Shown piece after piece: positions 1 through 6,793 of a stretch of DNA of 9,322 bases. Position 1 is the stretch's first letter. The number at the start of each line of letters is the position of its first letter. Origin of the DNA: Eubacteriales bacterium (GTDB lineage: Bacteria; Bacillota_A; Clostridia; Lachnospirales; Lachnospiraceae); assembly GCA_030527765.1 (NCBI GenBank), contig JAUNAE010000136.1, positions 1 through 9,322 of the forward strand. The letters run 5' to 3'. The position numbers and the translations under genes are program-made. The notes beneath the pieces are model-generated. The model saw nothing but the letters and a program-made list of their open reading frames with translations. It was not told the DNA's origin and searched no databases.

Positions 1-36
1 TATTTTTAACTCTAATACATCATTCATATCATACAT
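1..36 (-). CDS. Start of a minus-strand gene running off the window edge
   Basis: Only the first 12 codons are inside the window, reading MYDMNDVLELKI on the minus strand. The start is supported by an AGGAG ribosome site (plus-strand bases 45-49) placed 8 bases before the ATG, with AT-rich sequence between. Twelve residues are too few to assign a family. The gene lies in the same orientation as the WXG-like/Sel1 gene and the FtsK-type ATPase, but is separated from them by 366 bases, so it may have its own promoter. It could be another member of the same accessory cluster; that is inference from position only. Confidence 0.5.
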   Translation of the reverse strand, partial: MYDMNDVLELKI

Positions 37-402
37 GTTTTATTCTCCTATTAGAATTAATATTAAAAAACGGATGTCAAACTCCTTATTACTAAACAAA
101 ATCTTAAAATAGTGTAATGCATAACTCAAAGATTATCTTGTGATACTAAAAGTCGATTACCATCTTCAGATTACACTCTTGCAACGATTAAAAGAAGTTC
201 ATACTATTTACAATCGCAAAATGGTCTCCTTTTCAATATTGTGCACGCCCAAATATACTATCACGACGCACGTCTCGGTTCATTTTCAATTCACAATACT
301 CTTCACCTATTTCCTTCATTATATTAACGCATCTTTAAAATCCTCGCTAATACTCCCCTAAATATTTCATCTAATTCAAAATACTTTTGCCTTCACAATT
401 CT
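37..402. other. AT-rich intergenic region, no convincing gene
   Basis: This 366-base stretch separates two minus-strand genes. It holds no long ORF on the coding strand. A 28-codon minus-strand ORF (319 down to 233, starting MKEIGEEYCELK) lacks a clear ribosome site; its slightly GC-richer tail could be the remnant of a decayed gene, but I do not recognise it. A perfect TTGACA box occurs on the minus strand (plus-strand 75-80), but the best -10 candidate would start transcription at the next gene's ribosome site, so I do not call a promoter. I see no stem followed by a T-run after the gene ending at 403. Confidence 0.5.
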
Positions 403-1518
403 TTACAAATTAATAATTGCTAATAATTCATCGTGTCTCTTTTTTGCTTCTATGTGACCTGCCATGGCACTTCGTTTATACCACTGTAGAGCCAATTGTT
501 TATTTGCACTTAATCCAATTCCCTGTTGTAATAACACTCCATAATGGAACTGGGCATCTACATTTCCTCTCTGCGCAGCTTGTTCACACCATTTTGCCGC
601 ATTAATATAATCCCCTGCAGCTCCACACATCATATACATCTTAAATGCAGCTTCATCATTTCCATTCTTTGCCGCTCTTTCATACCAGACAAATGCCTTT
701 GCCTCTTCATGATGCTTCTCATAAAAATCAGCCAATATAAGTTGTGCATCAACAAACTCTCGGTCCGATAAATTTTCTATTATCCTCAAGCCCTTTTCAC
801 GTTTCTCTGAATTCGAATCATTAAAAAGCCTAGTACCTACTTTCCACAAATATTCCTTATCCCTTGCTTTAGGGCTCGACAAAAATGAATCTATATCAAT
901 AATATCAAACTCTTTGTTCTCACTATTGTTATAGTGACGATATATTCCTAACGACGAGAAATCTGCAACGGAAGCATTTCTATACAGTTGCTTATCTTCA
1001 AACAAAGAATGCTTATCAATCATCTTCTTCATTTGTTTGACGTCTTTTGTAGTTTTACCTGCACGAATCACATCATTAAAACTGCCAGAATCCGCGTTGT
1101 ATTTTCTGATTAATGAATAATACTTTTCAGGAATATCATTTATACTTTCATATTGAGCCTTCCCTGTTATCGGTACTGTCACCGAGACTCTTCCCTCTGA
1201 ATTCTGACTTGCATTATTCGTATTCTCTACAAATCCTACATCACCAAAGTTTAATAACGAATTAAGTTCATCTGCCTGATTACAAACTCTTGCTGCTAAA
1301 TCTTCAAAATCTTCTTTATTTTTTAACAGTAGGGATTTATTACTCATCGCAATATCGTTTATCAGCACATGATATATCCCCAAATCATTCTCTAAATCTA
1401 CTAAACTTGATTGAAGCTTCGTAGAACAATCCATCAAGTTATTACAAACAATCAAAATATCAGACGATAGTTTTTTTAAAGCCCGAATCCCTTCGGGGCT
1501 AATTGCATATTTTGCCAC
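403..1518 (-). CDS. WXG100-like N-terminal domain protein with C-terminal Sel1 repeats
   Basis: This 371-residue protein has two recognisable parts. Residues 1-95 are predicted almost entirely helical, in two long helices either side of a turn around LGIYH (46-50). That layout resembles the WXG100/ESAT-6 hairpin of type VII secretion substrates, although no literal WXG is present. Residues 253-355 hold about three Sel1-like (TPR-type) repeats, visible as AFVWYERAAKNG, AAKWCEQAAQRG and ALQWYKRSAMAG; these usually act as protein-binding solenoids. Residues 96-250 are unassigned. No signal peptide or membrane segment is seen. The start is GTG, chosen because GAGGGGGTGATG lies just upstream and the sequence begins MAKYAIS. 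The gene starts 6 nt after the stop of the FtsK-type ATPase, indicating coupled expression and a shared role. The WXG assignment is inferred from pattern; the Sel1 assignment is much firmer. Confidence 0.7.
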   Translation of the reverse strand: MAKYAISPEGIRALKKLSSDILIVCNNLMDCSTKLQSSLVDLENDLGIYHVLINDIAMSNKSLLLKNKEDFEDLAARVCNQADELNSLLNFGDVGFVENTNNASQNSEGRVSVTVPITGKAQYESINDIPEKYYSLIRKYNADSGSFNDVIRAGKTTKDVKQMKKMIDKHSLFEDKQLYRNASVADFSSLGIYRHYNNSENKEFDIIDIDSFLSSPKARDKEYLWKVGTRLFNDSNSEKREKGLRIIENLSDREFVDAQLILADFYEKHHEEAKAFVWYERAAKNGNDEAAFKMYMMCGAAGDYINAAKWCEQAAQRGNVDAQFHYGVLLQQGIGLSANKQLALQWYKRSAMAGHIEAKKRHDELLAIINL

Positions 1519-1519
1519 G

Positions 1520-1536
1520 CAACATCACCCCCTCTG
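1520..1536 (-). promoter_or_regulatory. Strong ribosome site overlapping the upstream stop, fixing a GTG start
   Basis: On the minus strand the sequence reads GAGGGGGTGATG just before the GTG at 1518. It closely matches the 16S anti-Shine-Dalgarno complement and contains the TGA stop (1525-1527) of the upstream ATPase gene. An ATG inside it is out of frame with the downstream gene. This supports GTG initiation and translational coupling. Confidence 0.7.
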
Positions 1537-3051
1537 TATTACTTGTCCTTGATCATTGACCTCCCATCCATTACAAGGCACACCCTTATACAGATGTGGT
1601 TTTAATGAATAGAAGCTTTTTCCATCCGTATATGCGCAATATCCAGCTCCCAACTCATTAGCTCGTCTATTTCCTACAATATTCAATGCATCATCTTTAG
1701 CCATCGCAAAAACAAGTTTATGTTGGAATGCTTTGGGATCTAGCTTTGAATCCATGAAGTCTTTTGCCTCTTCAAATGCAAATATAAAATGAGTTCCATT
1801 AATGGATGCTCTTTTCACGATCCATTCCATATCTTTTCTTGCGTCATACACAACATCCTGGGGTTGTGCTTGGTTTGCTTGCGCTTGGTACTGTGCCACT
1901 CGCGCATTATAGTCATCTCGTATCTTCTTTTTCTCAGCAGGATCAGAACATGCTTTAATCTTTAATAGGACTGTACTCATGTCTTCCGGTTCTTCTAGCG
2001 TATTAGCCTGTGGTTTAGGCGCCTCCACCCCACTACCTAGCACTTCCATGTCGCTTGTCATTCGTTCATATCCCAATACCAAAACAAGTTTTTCCTCATA
2101 TTTCTTTGATTGAATATCCTCCTTAATCTGAACTATATTCGAGCAGATTTCAGATAAATCTGTTGTTGTATTCATCGAGCTAAAAAACGAATTCTTGTAT
2201 CTCTTATACATACTATTCTTTTCATTTGCCCAAATTTCTATAGGCACTTTTTTCCTCCTAAAGCTGTTAAAAACAGACAAAATAACGCTCATTTCATATT
2301 CTCTATTTCCACTTACAACGAGAATATTTTCCGATGTGCCACTCGTAACGACAAAAGGCCTTGCTAAATTGAAACTACTCGGAACACCAGCATACACAAG
2401 TACATCTTCATCATCTAATTCCTCAAGGACTTCCGGCGATTCGTATTTCTTATAAAATGGTATCTGACTTGCAAATGTCTTAGGAATGGCCCCATCAATT
2501 AAAACGGGACTTTTCTCTACGTAAACATTATTATCGGCTTGTATTGATTTCACCGGTCGTATTGAAGAAGCAATTTTATCTGCGACAATGTCCACTTCTG
2601 AATCTTCTGCATACATATTTCTCAAATGCTCTACTCGCAGCGATACTTTTCCATCTGTCGTTCTTTCTAACCACTTAAACAATGATTCATACGGTGGTAA
2701 TGTATTCATAGCATTTTGAATTGCTGGGCTTATTGAATCTGACGACAACGCAAGTGTATCTTTTATTTCCAATGGCGTATTTTTCATTGCCAATCGTTGC
2801 TGTATCTGCTTTCTTGCTGACTCTGTCAATCCTTCAACACCATCCGAATATGTCTGACTAGAAAAAATAAATTTAAATCCAATTGCTCTTCCTTCTCGCA
2901 GTATATTTTCTAGTTTCATTGCATAATCAGATCCCACACCAGACCCTTTTGTCTCTTTTAATATCTGAGACATCTGCGCAAACTCATCAATTATGACAAA
3001 GATGACAGGCATATATAAGTCCAAAATGCTGCTTTCTTGGTCTTGCATCAT
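1525..3051 (-). CDS. FtsK/SpoIIIE-type ATPase, C-terminal fragment lacking Walker A
   Basis: This is the C-terminal part of an FtsK/HerA-superfamily motor ATPase, of the kind that pumps DNA or, in EssC-like proteins, drives type VII secretion. A Walker B (VIFVIIDEFAQM, D22-E23) sits at the very start, followed by FIFSSQT (61-67), a typical post-Walker-B strand, and an arginine-rich segment (ESARKQIQQR, 77-86). A second, degenerate ATPase-like module covers about 180-490; its P-loop position reads VVSGNREYEMS without the GKT residues. It ends with FAMAKDDALNIVGNRRANELGAG (split here at residues 448-459 and 460-470), as in terminal FtsK-like modules of EssC-type proteins. A Q/A-rich linker lies near 385-400. 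Residues 1 to about 10 are probably not native, since their DNA overlaps a TerD fragment in another frame. The first Walker A is absent, so this is likely a truncated, inactive remnant. The WXG-like/Sel1 gene follows 6 nt downstream. Confidence 0.75.
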   Translation of the reverse strand: MMQDQESSILDLYMPVIFVIIDEFAQMSQILKETKGSGVGSDYAMKLENILREGRAIGFKFIFSSQTYSDGVEGLTESARKQIQQRLAMKNTPLEIKDTLALSSDSISPAIQNAMNTLPPYESLFKWLERTTDGKVSLRVEHLRNMYAEDSEVDIVADKIASSIRPVKSIQADNNVYVEKSPVLIDGAIPKTFASQIPFYKKYESPEVLEELDDEDVLVYAGVPSSFNLARPFVVTSGTSENILVVSGNREYEMSVILSVFNSFRRKKVPIEIWANEKNSMYKRYKNSFFSSMNTTTDLSEICSNIVQIKEDIQSKKYEEKLVLVLGYERMTSDMEVLGSGVEAPKPQANTLEEPEDMSTVLLKIKACSDPAEKKKIRDDYNARVAQYQAQANQAQPQDVVYDARKDMEWIVKRASINGTHFIFAFEEAKDFMDSKLDPKAFQHKLVFAMAKDDALNIVGNRRANELGAGYCAYTDGKSFYSLKPHLYKGVPCNGWEVNDQGQVIQRG

Positions 3052-3274
3052 AAATATTTACAACGAACACCATTTTATCTACATAAGATGGTACCTGAGA
3101 AAGATTTACCATGATCTGTTCGTCATCTCCGTCTCCAGCGCCAGTTAAATTATCTCCCTGATGAACAATGGCACCGCTGCTATGGCGAAGATTTCCGTAA
3201 TATACACAGCTTTCATTTAAATTACTCGCATTAACGAGCTTACCGTTAGATCCACACAAAATTACAGATTCGAC
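3020..3274 (-). pseudogene. TerD-domain fragment
   Basis: About 85 residues of a TerD (tellurium-resistance, calcium-binding stress protein) domain are readable in one minus-strand frame. The sequence runs from VESVILCGSNGK through VYYGNL and HQGDNLTGAGDGDDEQI to VFVVNIYDARPRKQHFG. The GDNLTGxGxGDDE segment is the acidic calcium-binding signature of the family. A complete TerD domain is near 190 residues, so roughly half is missing at the C-terminal side, along with the first residues. Upstream, the frame runs into a LysR-type fragment; downstream it runs out of frame into FtsK-type sequence, stopping at 2987. I see no start codon or ribosome site that belongs to it. Either a TerD gene or a TerD domain fused to the ATPase was present and was internally deleted. 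Confidence 0.75.
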
Positions 3275-3656
3275 GAATAATATCTTCCAATGGCGCACTT
3301 GTCATATAAAAGCGCTGGGTATCATCTGCATATTGCATATAATATTGACAAAACGCTGTTGCAAACCAAGAGCTGGGCTGAAATACCACTCTCAGTTCTT
3401 CTCCATCATCTTCTTCTATATCATCACGAATTCTTACTGTGGATTCAAGAATGCTGAGTGCCTGTTTATATACCTGACGACCTTTTGATGTTAACTCGAT
3501 TCCATATTGTTTTCGTTCAAAAAGCTTTTTTCCCAAGTCCTTCTCTAAAGATGCAATAATCTTACTAACATTTGATTGTGATGTATATAAATTGGTAGCT
3601 GCTTTTTTAAAGGATTTTGTCTGTGCACAGGCTACCAAACACTCCAGCTGTCTTAT
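3246..3656 (-). pseudogene. LysR-type transcriptional regulator, N-terminal fragment
   Basis: The frame encodes the winged helix-turn-helix of a LysR-family regulator: IRQLECLVACAQTKSFKKAA, then TSQSNVSKIIASLEKDLGKKLF (split after SLEKDLG), then ELTSKGRQVY and a linker helix. It continues to the first part of the effector-binding domain (GEELRVVFQPSS, then APLEDIIRRI). Family members are about 290-310 residues; only about 130 remain. The family residues begin at 3656, directly after an in-frame TAG and without a start codon, so the usual opening M-E before IRQLE is gone. The C-terminal break near 3265 leads into TerD sequence, with an out-of-frame tail CNFVWI and a stop at 3246. The truncated product would lack nearly all of the sensor domain. 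No target genes can be proposed from here. Confidence 0.8.
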
Positions 3657-3926
3657 CTAATTCTGCACTGATTTCCGCACATCGTTTTAATTTATCACTA
3701 TATTTCGCCATACATTCCTGACTCTTTTTATATCGAAGCTGATCTGTCCTTTTAATTCCCGAATTCCATTGATTACTGCCTCGATTGGTTTTCCTTTATT
3801 TCCTGTATAATAAGAGAATAAGAGTTCTCCTTTTTTTACAGAAGCATTTTCATGTCTTTCACAAAATTCCTGATACTCATTTTGATTATCAAACAAAGAT
3901 TTCAGACGTTTGATTTCGAACTGCAT
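3657..3926 (-). pseudogene. Unrecognised helical protein, N-terminal fragment with frameshift
   Basis: A real start is likely at 3926: ATG follows AAGGAG by 5 bases and the protein begins MQFEIKRLKSLFDNQNEYQE. This frame runs through KKGELLFSYYTGNKGK to INGIRELKG and then stops at 3687 after an unlikely tail. The neighbouring frame takes up convincingly coding-like, helical sequence from the same point (RTDQLRYKKSQ, then MAKYSDKLKRCAEISAELD) until the junction with the LysR fragment at about 3657. Restoring one A to the run at 3750-3753 joins the two frames into about 91 residues. I do not recognise the family. High charge and probable coiled-coil character fit a small cytoplasmic or WXG-like protein, but that is a guess. 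An alternative start at MAKYSDK, with a weak AGGA nearby, is possible. Confidence 0.45.
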
Positions 3927-5139
3927 GGAGACTCCTTGTTCCAATGGATTACTGAAAAAAATGGAAGACCCTGACCGCACCATCCGTAAAGAAGCGTTAA
4001 CAGCCTGGTCTGATCTGTATGAATCCATCGCTGATACCTTAAATGAGATCTATACCCAACTGATTGAAAATCGTATCCGTCAGGTTGAAGTTCTCGGCTT
4101 TCAGGATTATACGGAAATGATGTATCTTGCCATGGAACGTTTCGACTATGACCGTAACGATGTGGCTTCTTACCGCGAAAAAATCCGTCAGTATATCGTA
4201 CCACTGGTAACTGAAATCTATCTGAAACAGCAGGAAAATCTGAAGATCGATACCCTTTGCTATTATGATGAAGGTGTTACCAGCCTGGAAGGTAATCCAC
4301 TTCCTGAAGGCACTACAGAAGAATTATTAACGCTTGCCCAGAAAATGTATCATGAATTATCCCAGGAAACCGGGAATTTCTTTGATTTCTGCAGAGAACA
4401 TGAACTCTTCGATCTGGAAACAAGGCCTGGTAAACAGCAGGGCGGGTATTGCACTGTTCTGCCTGACCTGAAAGCACCTTTCATCTTCTCCAACTTCAAT
4501 GGCACTGCTGCGGATATCGATGTACTGACCCATGAAGCAGGACACGCTTTTGAAGTATATACCGCCTTAAGAGAAGATGTTCCGGAAGAACTCGCTTTCT
4601 CTACATCTGAGGTAGCTGAGATCCATTCCATGTCTATGGAATATCTCACCTATCCATGGATGGATCTGTTCTTCGGTAAAAAAGCAGATCAGTACCGCCT
4701 GACTCATCTGCAGGACGGACTGAAAGTCATCCCATACATGGCTGCCGTAGACGAATTCCAGCATGTGGTTTACGAAAAACAGCTGACCGATGCGAAGGAC
4801 CGCTATGCACTGTGGCACTCTCTGGAAGAAAAATATCTTCCATGGAGAAACTATGACAACAACACCTTCTTAAATCAGGGCGGATTCTGGATACAAAAAC
4901 AGCACATCTTCATGTGTCCATTCTATTATATCGATTATTCCCTGGCATCCATGGGTGCTTTCGAATACTATCTGAAATCCTTAGAAGACAGAAAAACTGC
5001 CTGGAAAGAATATTATACCCTCTGCCGCGCAGGAGGCAGCAAAGGGTATAAAGAACTCTTATCGATCGGACACCTCTCAGATCCATTTGCAGAGGATACC
5101 GTGAAAAATCTGATGAAAAAACTCAAAAAAGTTATGTAA
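3910..5139 (+). CDS. M3-family oligoendopeptidase (PepF-like), N-terminally truncated
   Basis: This is a zinc metallopeptidase of family M3, which cleaves short peptides in the cytoplasm. The active site is intact: THEAGHAFE gives H208, E209 and H212, and the third zinc ligand is E237 in VAEIHSMSME, 25 residues after H212 as in other M3 enzymes. Other family blocks are PDLKAPFIFSNFNGT before the motif and FYYIDYSLASMGAFEYY near the end. Recognisable family sequence starts only at about residue 14 (LLKKMEDPDRTIRK). Relatives are about 550-600 residues, so roughly 150-190 N-terminal residues are missing. The opening TTG codon and first 12 residues are antisense to another gene's start, and no ribosome site is present. 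The C-terminus looks natural. Probably a pseudogene despite the intact zinc site. It converges with the ABC gene and overlaps it by 8 bases. Confidence 0.85.
   Translation: MISNCMETPCSNGLLKKMEDPDRTIRKEALTAWSDLYESIADTLNEIYTQLIENRIRQVEVLGFQDYTEMMYLAMERFDYDRNDVASYREKIRQYIVPLVTEIYLKQQENLKIDTLCYYDEGVTSLEGNPLPEGTTEELLTLAQKMYHELSQETGNFFDFCREHELFDLETRPGKQQGGYCTVLPDLKAPFIFSNFNGTAADIDVLTHEAGHAFEVYTALREDVPEELAFSTSEVAEIHSMSMEYLTYPWMDLFFGKKADQYRLTHLQDGLKVIPYMAAVDEFQHVVYEKQLTDAKDRYALWHSLEEKYLPWRNYDNNTFLNQGGFWIQKQHIFMCPFYYIDYSLASMGAFEYYLKSLEDRKTAWKEYYTLCRAGGSKGYKELLSIGHLSDPFAEDTVKNLMKKLKKVM
3932..3937 (-). promoter_or_regulatory. Ribosome site at the edge of the patchwork
   Basis: AAGGAG on the minus strand lies 5 bases before the ATG at 3926. 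It is the last element belonging to the leftward unrecognised gene. Within about 10 bases, M3-peptidase coding sequence begins on the opposite strand. It decides the start of the 3926 fragment and helps place the breakpoint between 3938 and 3949. Confidence 0.6.
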
Positions 5140-6793
5140 ACTTAATTTCTTTATCTACTGAGCGAATCGTTGACTGGCGATGGGCTACCATAACCAGAGT
5201 TTTATTTCCTGCATTGGTCTGCAGTGCGGATAAAATCTCCTTCTCATTTACAGTATCCAGATTGGATACTGCCTCATCCATGAGCAGGATCGGTGCATCT
5301 TTTAAAAATGCTCTCGCTATAGCGATTCGCTGGCGCTGGCCGCCGGATAATTTCACACCGCCTTCACCACAAACCGTGTCATAGCCTTGTGGAAGCTCCT
5401 GAATAAATTCATGGGCCAATGCCATCTTCGCTGCACGCTCCACTTCCTCATCCGTTGCTCCCGGTTTTCCCAGTCTGATATTCTCCCGAATCGAAATCTG
5501 GAACAAATACACGTCCTGTAATACCACAGAAATCATCTGATTCAGACTGCGAATGGAAATACTTCTTATATCTCTTCCGCCAATCTGAATGCTTCCCTTC
5601 TCAGGATCCCAGTAACGCATCAGAAGCTGCAGACAGGTACTTTTTCCTACTCCGGAATGTCCTGTTAATGCAACAGAAGTTCCCTTCTCTATCTTAAAAG
5701 ATAGATGCTCAATTGCAGGTTCCAGATCTTCACGATAACGGAAGGTCACATCATCAAATACGATTTCCGGCTCCAATTCTGTAACCAGCACATCTTCGCC
5801 ATTATCTTCCACCAGAGGTTTCGCCTCCAATACACGATATACACGATCTGCTGCGGCAAAGATCAGACCAAAATTTCTTGCAGTATTACACACCTCCACA
5901 ACCGGTCCCAAAATCATGCCCGATAACACAACAATAATGGTATAAGTCGACATATCAAGATTTGCACCGCCCACATAACGGGCAGCGATCATGGCTATAA
6001 CGATTCCTGCCATACCCATCACAAGCTGAAGCAAAGCACCTTCTGTACCAAGTCGTTTGCCATGCTCTAACTGGCTTTTATACAATCTGGAAATATAACG
6101 TTCATTTTTATCTTTATATGCATTTTTATAATTCAATGACAATATTTCGCGTAACCCCTGAACACCTTCGATGGTTACTGCATTTGCCTCTCCAAGCTCA
6201 TCTCTGATCTTACGTCCCTGCTCATCTGCACGATTTTTCATGATAACCGGAATCACAACTGCTATCACAATAAATCCAATCAAAACCAACGGCAGGATCG
6301 GCTGAATCGTTCCCAGCCAGATCAGCAGAATAGCCGGAGAAATGATCGCCACAATGATGCTTCCAAAAGAATGGGCAAAAAACCATTCCAGTAGCTCCAC
6401 ATCACTCATCATAGTGGAAGCAAGCTGTCCGGAACGCATATTTAAAAGAATAGCCGGGGATACTCTTTCAATAGCCGAATAAAGTCTTACTCTGAAGTCC
6501 GCCAGCACCTTAAATGCCACATCATGGGCCACCCACATTTCGAGCCCGTAAAAGAAAATCTTAGCTGTAACTACACCTATGGACACCCATATGGCCTTCT
6601 GCATACTATCCAGCAGTTTTCCATCCAGTGCCAGACCAACGATCCATGCACCCACTACGGAAACCCCTACTGTAGACAGCTGATGACCAACACCTGAGAA
6701 AATAACAACCAGCATGTTCAGCCAATATTGTCGCAGTCTTCCCGTCAGGCGTAATACATTTTTCAGTCTTGTTCTGTTCTCATTATTCTTCAT
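5132..6793 (-). CDS. ABC exporter half-transporter, second subunit, C-terminally clipped
   Basis: This is a fused membrane-plus-ATPase half transporter. Residues 1-320 hold about six hydrophobic segments of a type I exporter fold (for example near 25-60, 140-185 and 250-300). The ATPase domain follows: Walker A GHSGVGKST (378-386), Q-loop VVLQDVYLF, signature LSGGQRQRIAIARA (from 482), Walker B ILLMDEA (D506, catalytic E507) and H-loop histidine H538. All catalytic residues are present. The protein then ends 15 residues later, whereas relatives run about 40-45 residues further, so the tail is lost at the junction with the M3 gene. It overlaps the preceding ABC gene by 11 bases and has an AAAGG site 9 bases before the ATG, implying translational coupling and a heterodimer. 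The substrate is unknown; CydCD-like and YbtPQ-like exporters share this arrangement. Confidence 0.85.
   Translation of the reverse strand: MKNNENRTRLKNVLRLTGRLRQYWLNMLVVIFSGVGHQLSTVGVSVVGAWIVGLALDGKLLDSMQKAIWVSIGVVTAKIFFYGLEMWVAHDVAFKVLADFRVRLYSAIERVSPAILLNMRSGQLASTMMSDVELLEWFFAHSFGSIIVAIISPAILLIWLGTIQPILPLVLIGFIVIAVVIPVIMKNRADEQGRKIRDELGEANAVTIEGVQGLREILSLNYKNAYKDKNERYISRLYKSQLEHGKRLGTEGALLQLVMGMAGIVIAMIAARYVGGANLDMSTYTIIVVLSGMILGPVVEVCNTARNFGLIFAAADRVYRVLEAKPLVEDNGEDVLVTELEPEIVFDDVTFRYREDLEPAIEHLSFKIEKGTSVALTGHSGVGKSTCLQLLMRYWDPEKGSIQIGGRDIRSISIRSLNQMISVVLQDVYLFQISIRENIRLGKPGATDEEVERAAKMALAHEFIQELPQGYDTVCGEGGVKLSGGQRQRIAIARAFLKDAPILLMDEAVSNLDTVNEKEILSALQTNAGNKTLVMVAHRQSTIRSVDKEIKFT

Noticed and set aside
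75..80. Perfect TTGACA on the minus strand as a promoter for the gene starting at 36
   Set aside because: The best -10 match needs a 19-base spacer and would place the transcript start at the gene's own ribosome site.
140..361. 73-residue plus-strand reading frame in the left intergenic region
   Set aside because: No ribosome site, a GTG start, and low-complexity hydrophobic content typical of chance frames in AT-rich DNA.
3020..3051. Native start (MMQDQ) of the FtsK-type ATPase
   Set aside because: These codons overlap the TerD fragment in another frame, and homology to FtsK begins only at about residue 11, so it is a by-product of the junction.
3745..3768. Programmed ribosomal frameshift in the 3926 gene
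   Set aside because: No slippery heptamer with a downstream structure is evident, and the gene is truncated by the LysR junction anyway; simple decay is more likely.
3902..4204. 100-residue minus-strand frame opposite the M3 peptidase
   Set aside because: It is antisense to clear M3 family sequence and has no start signals or recognisable motif.
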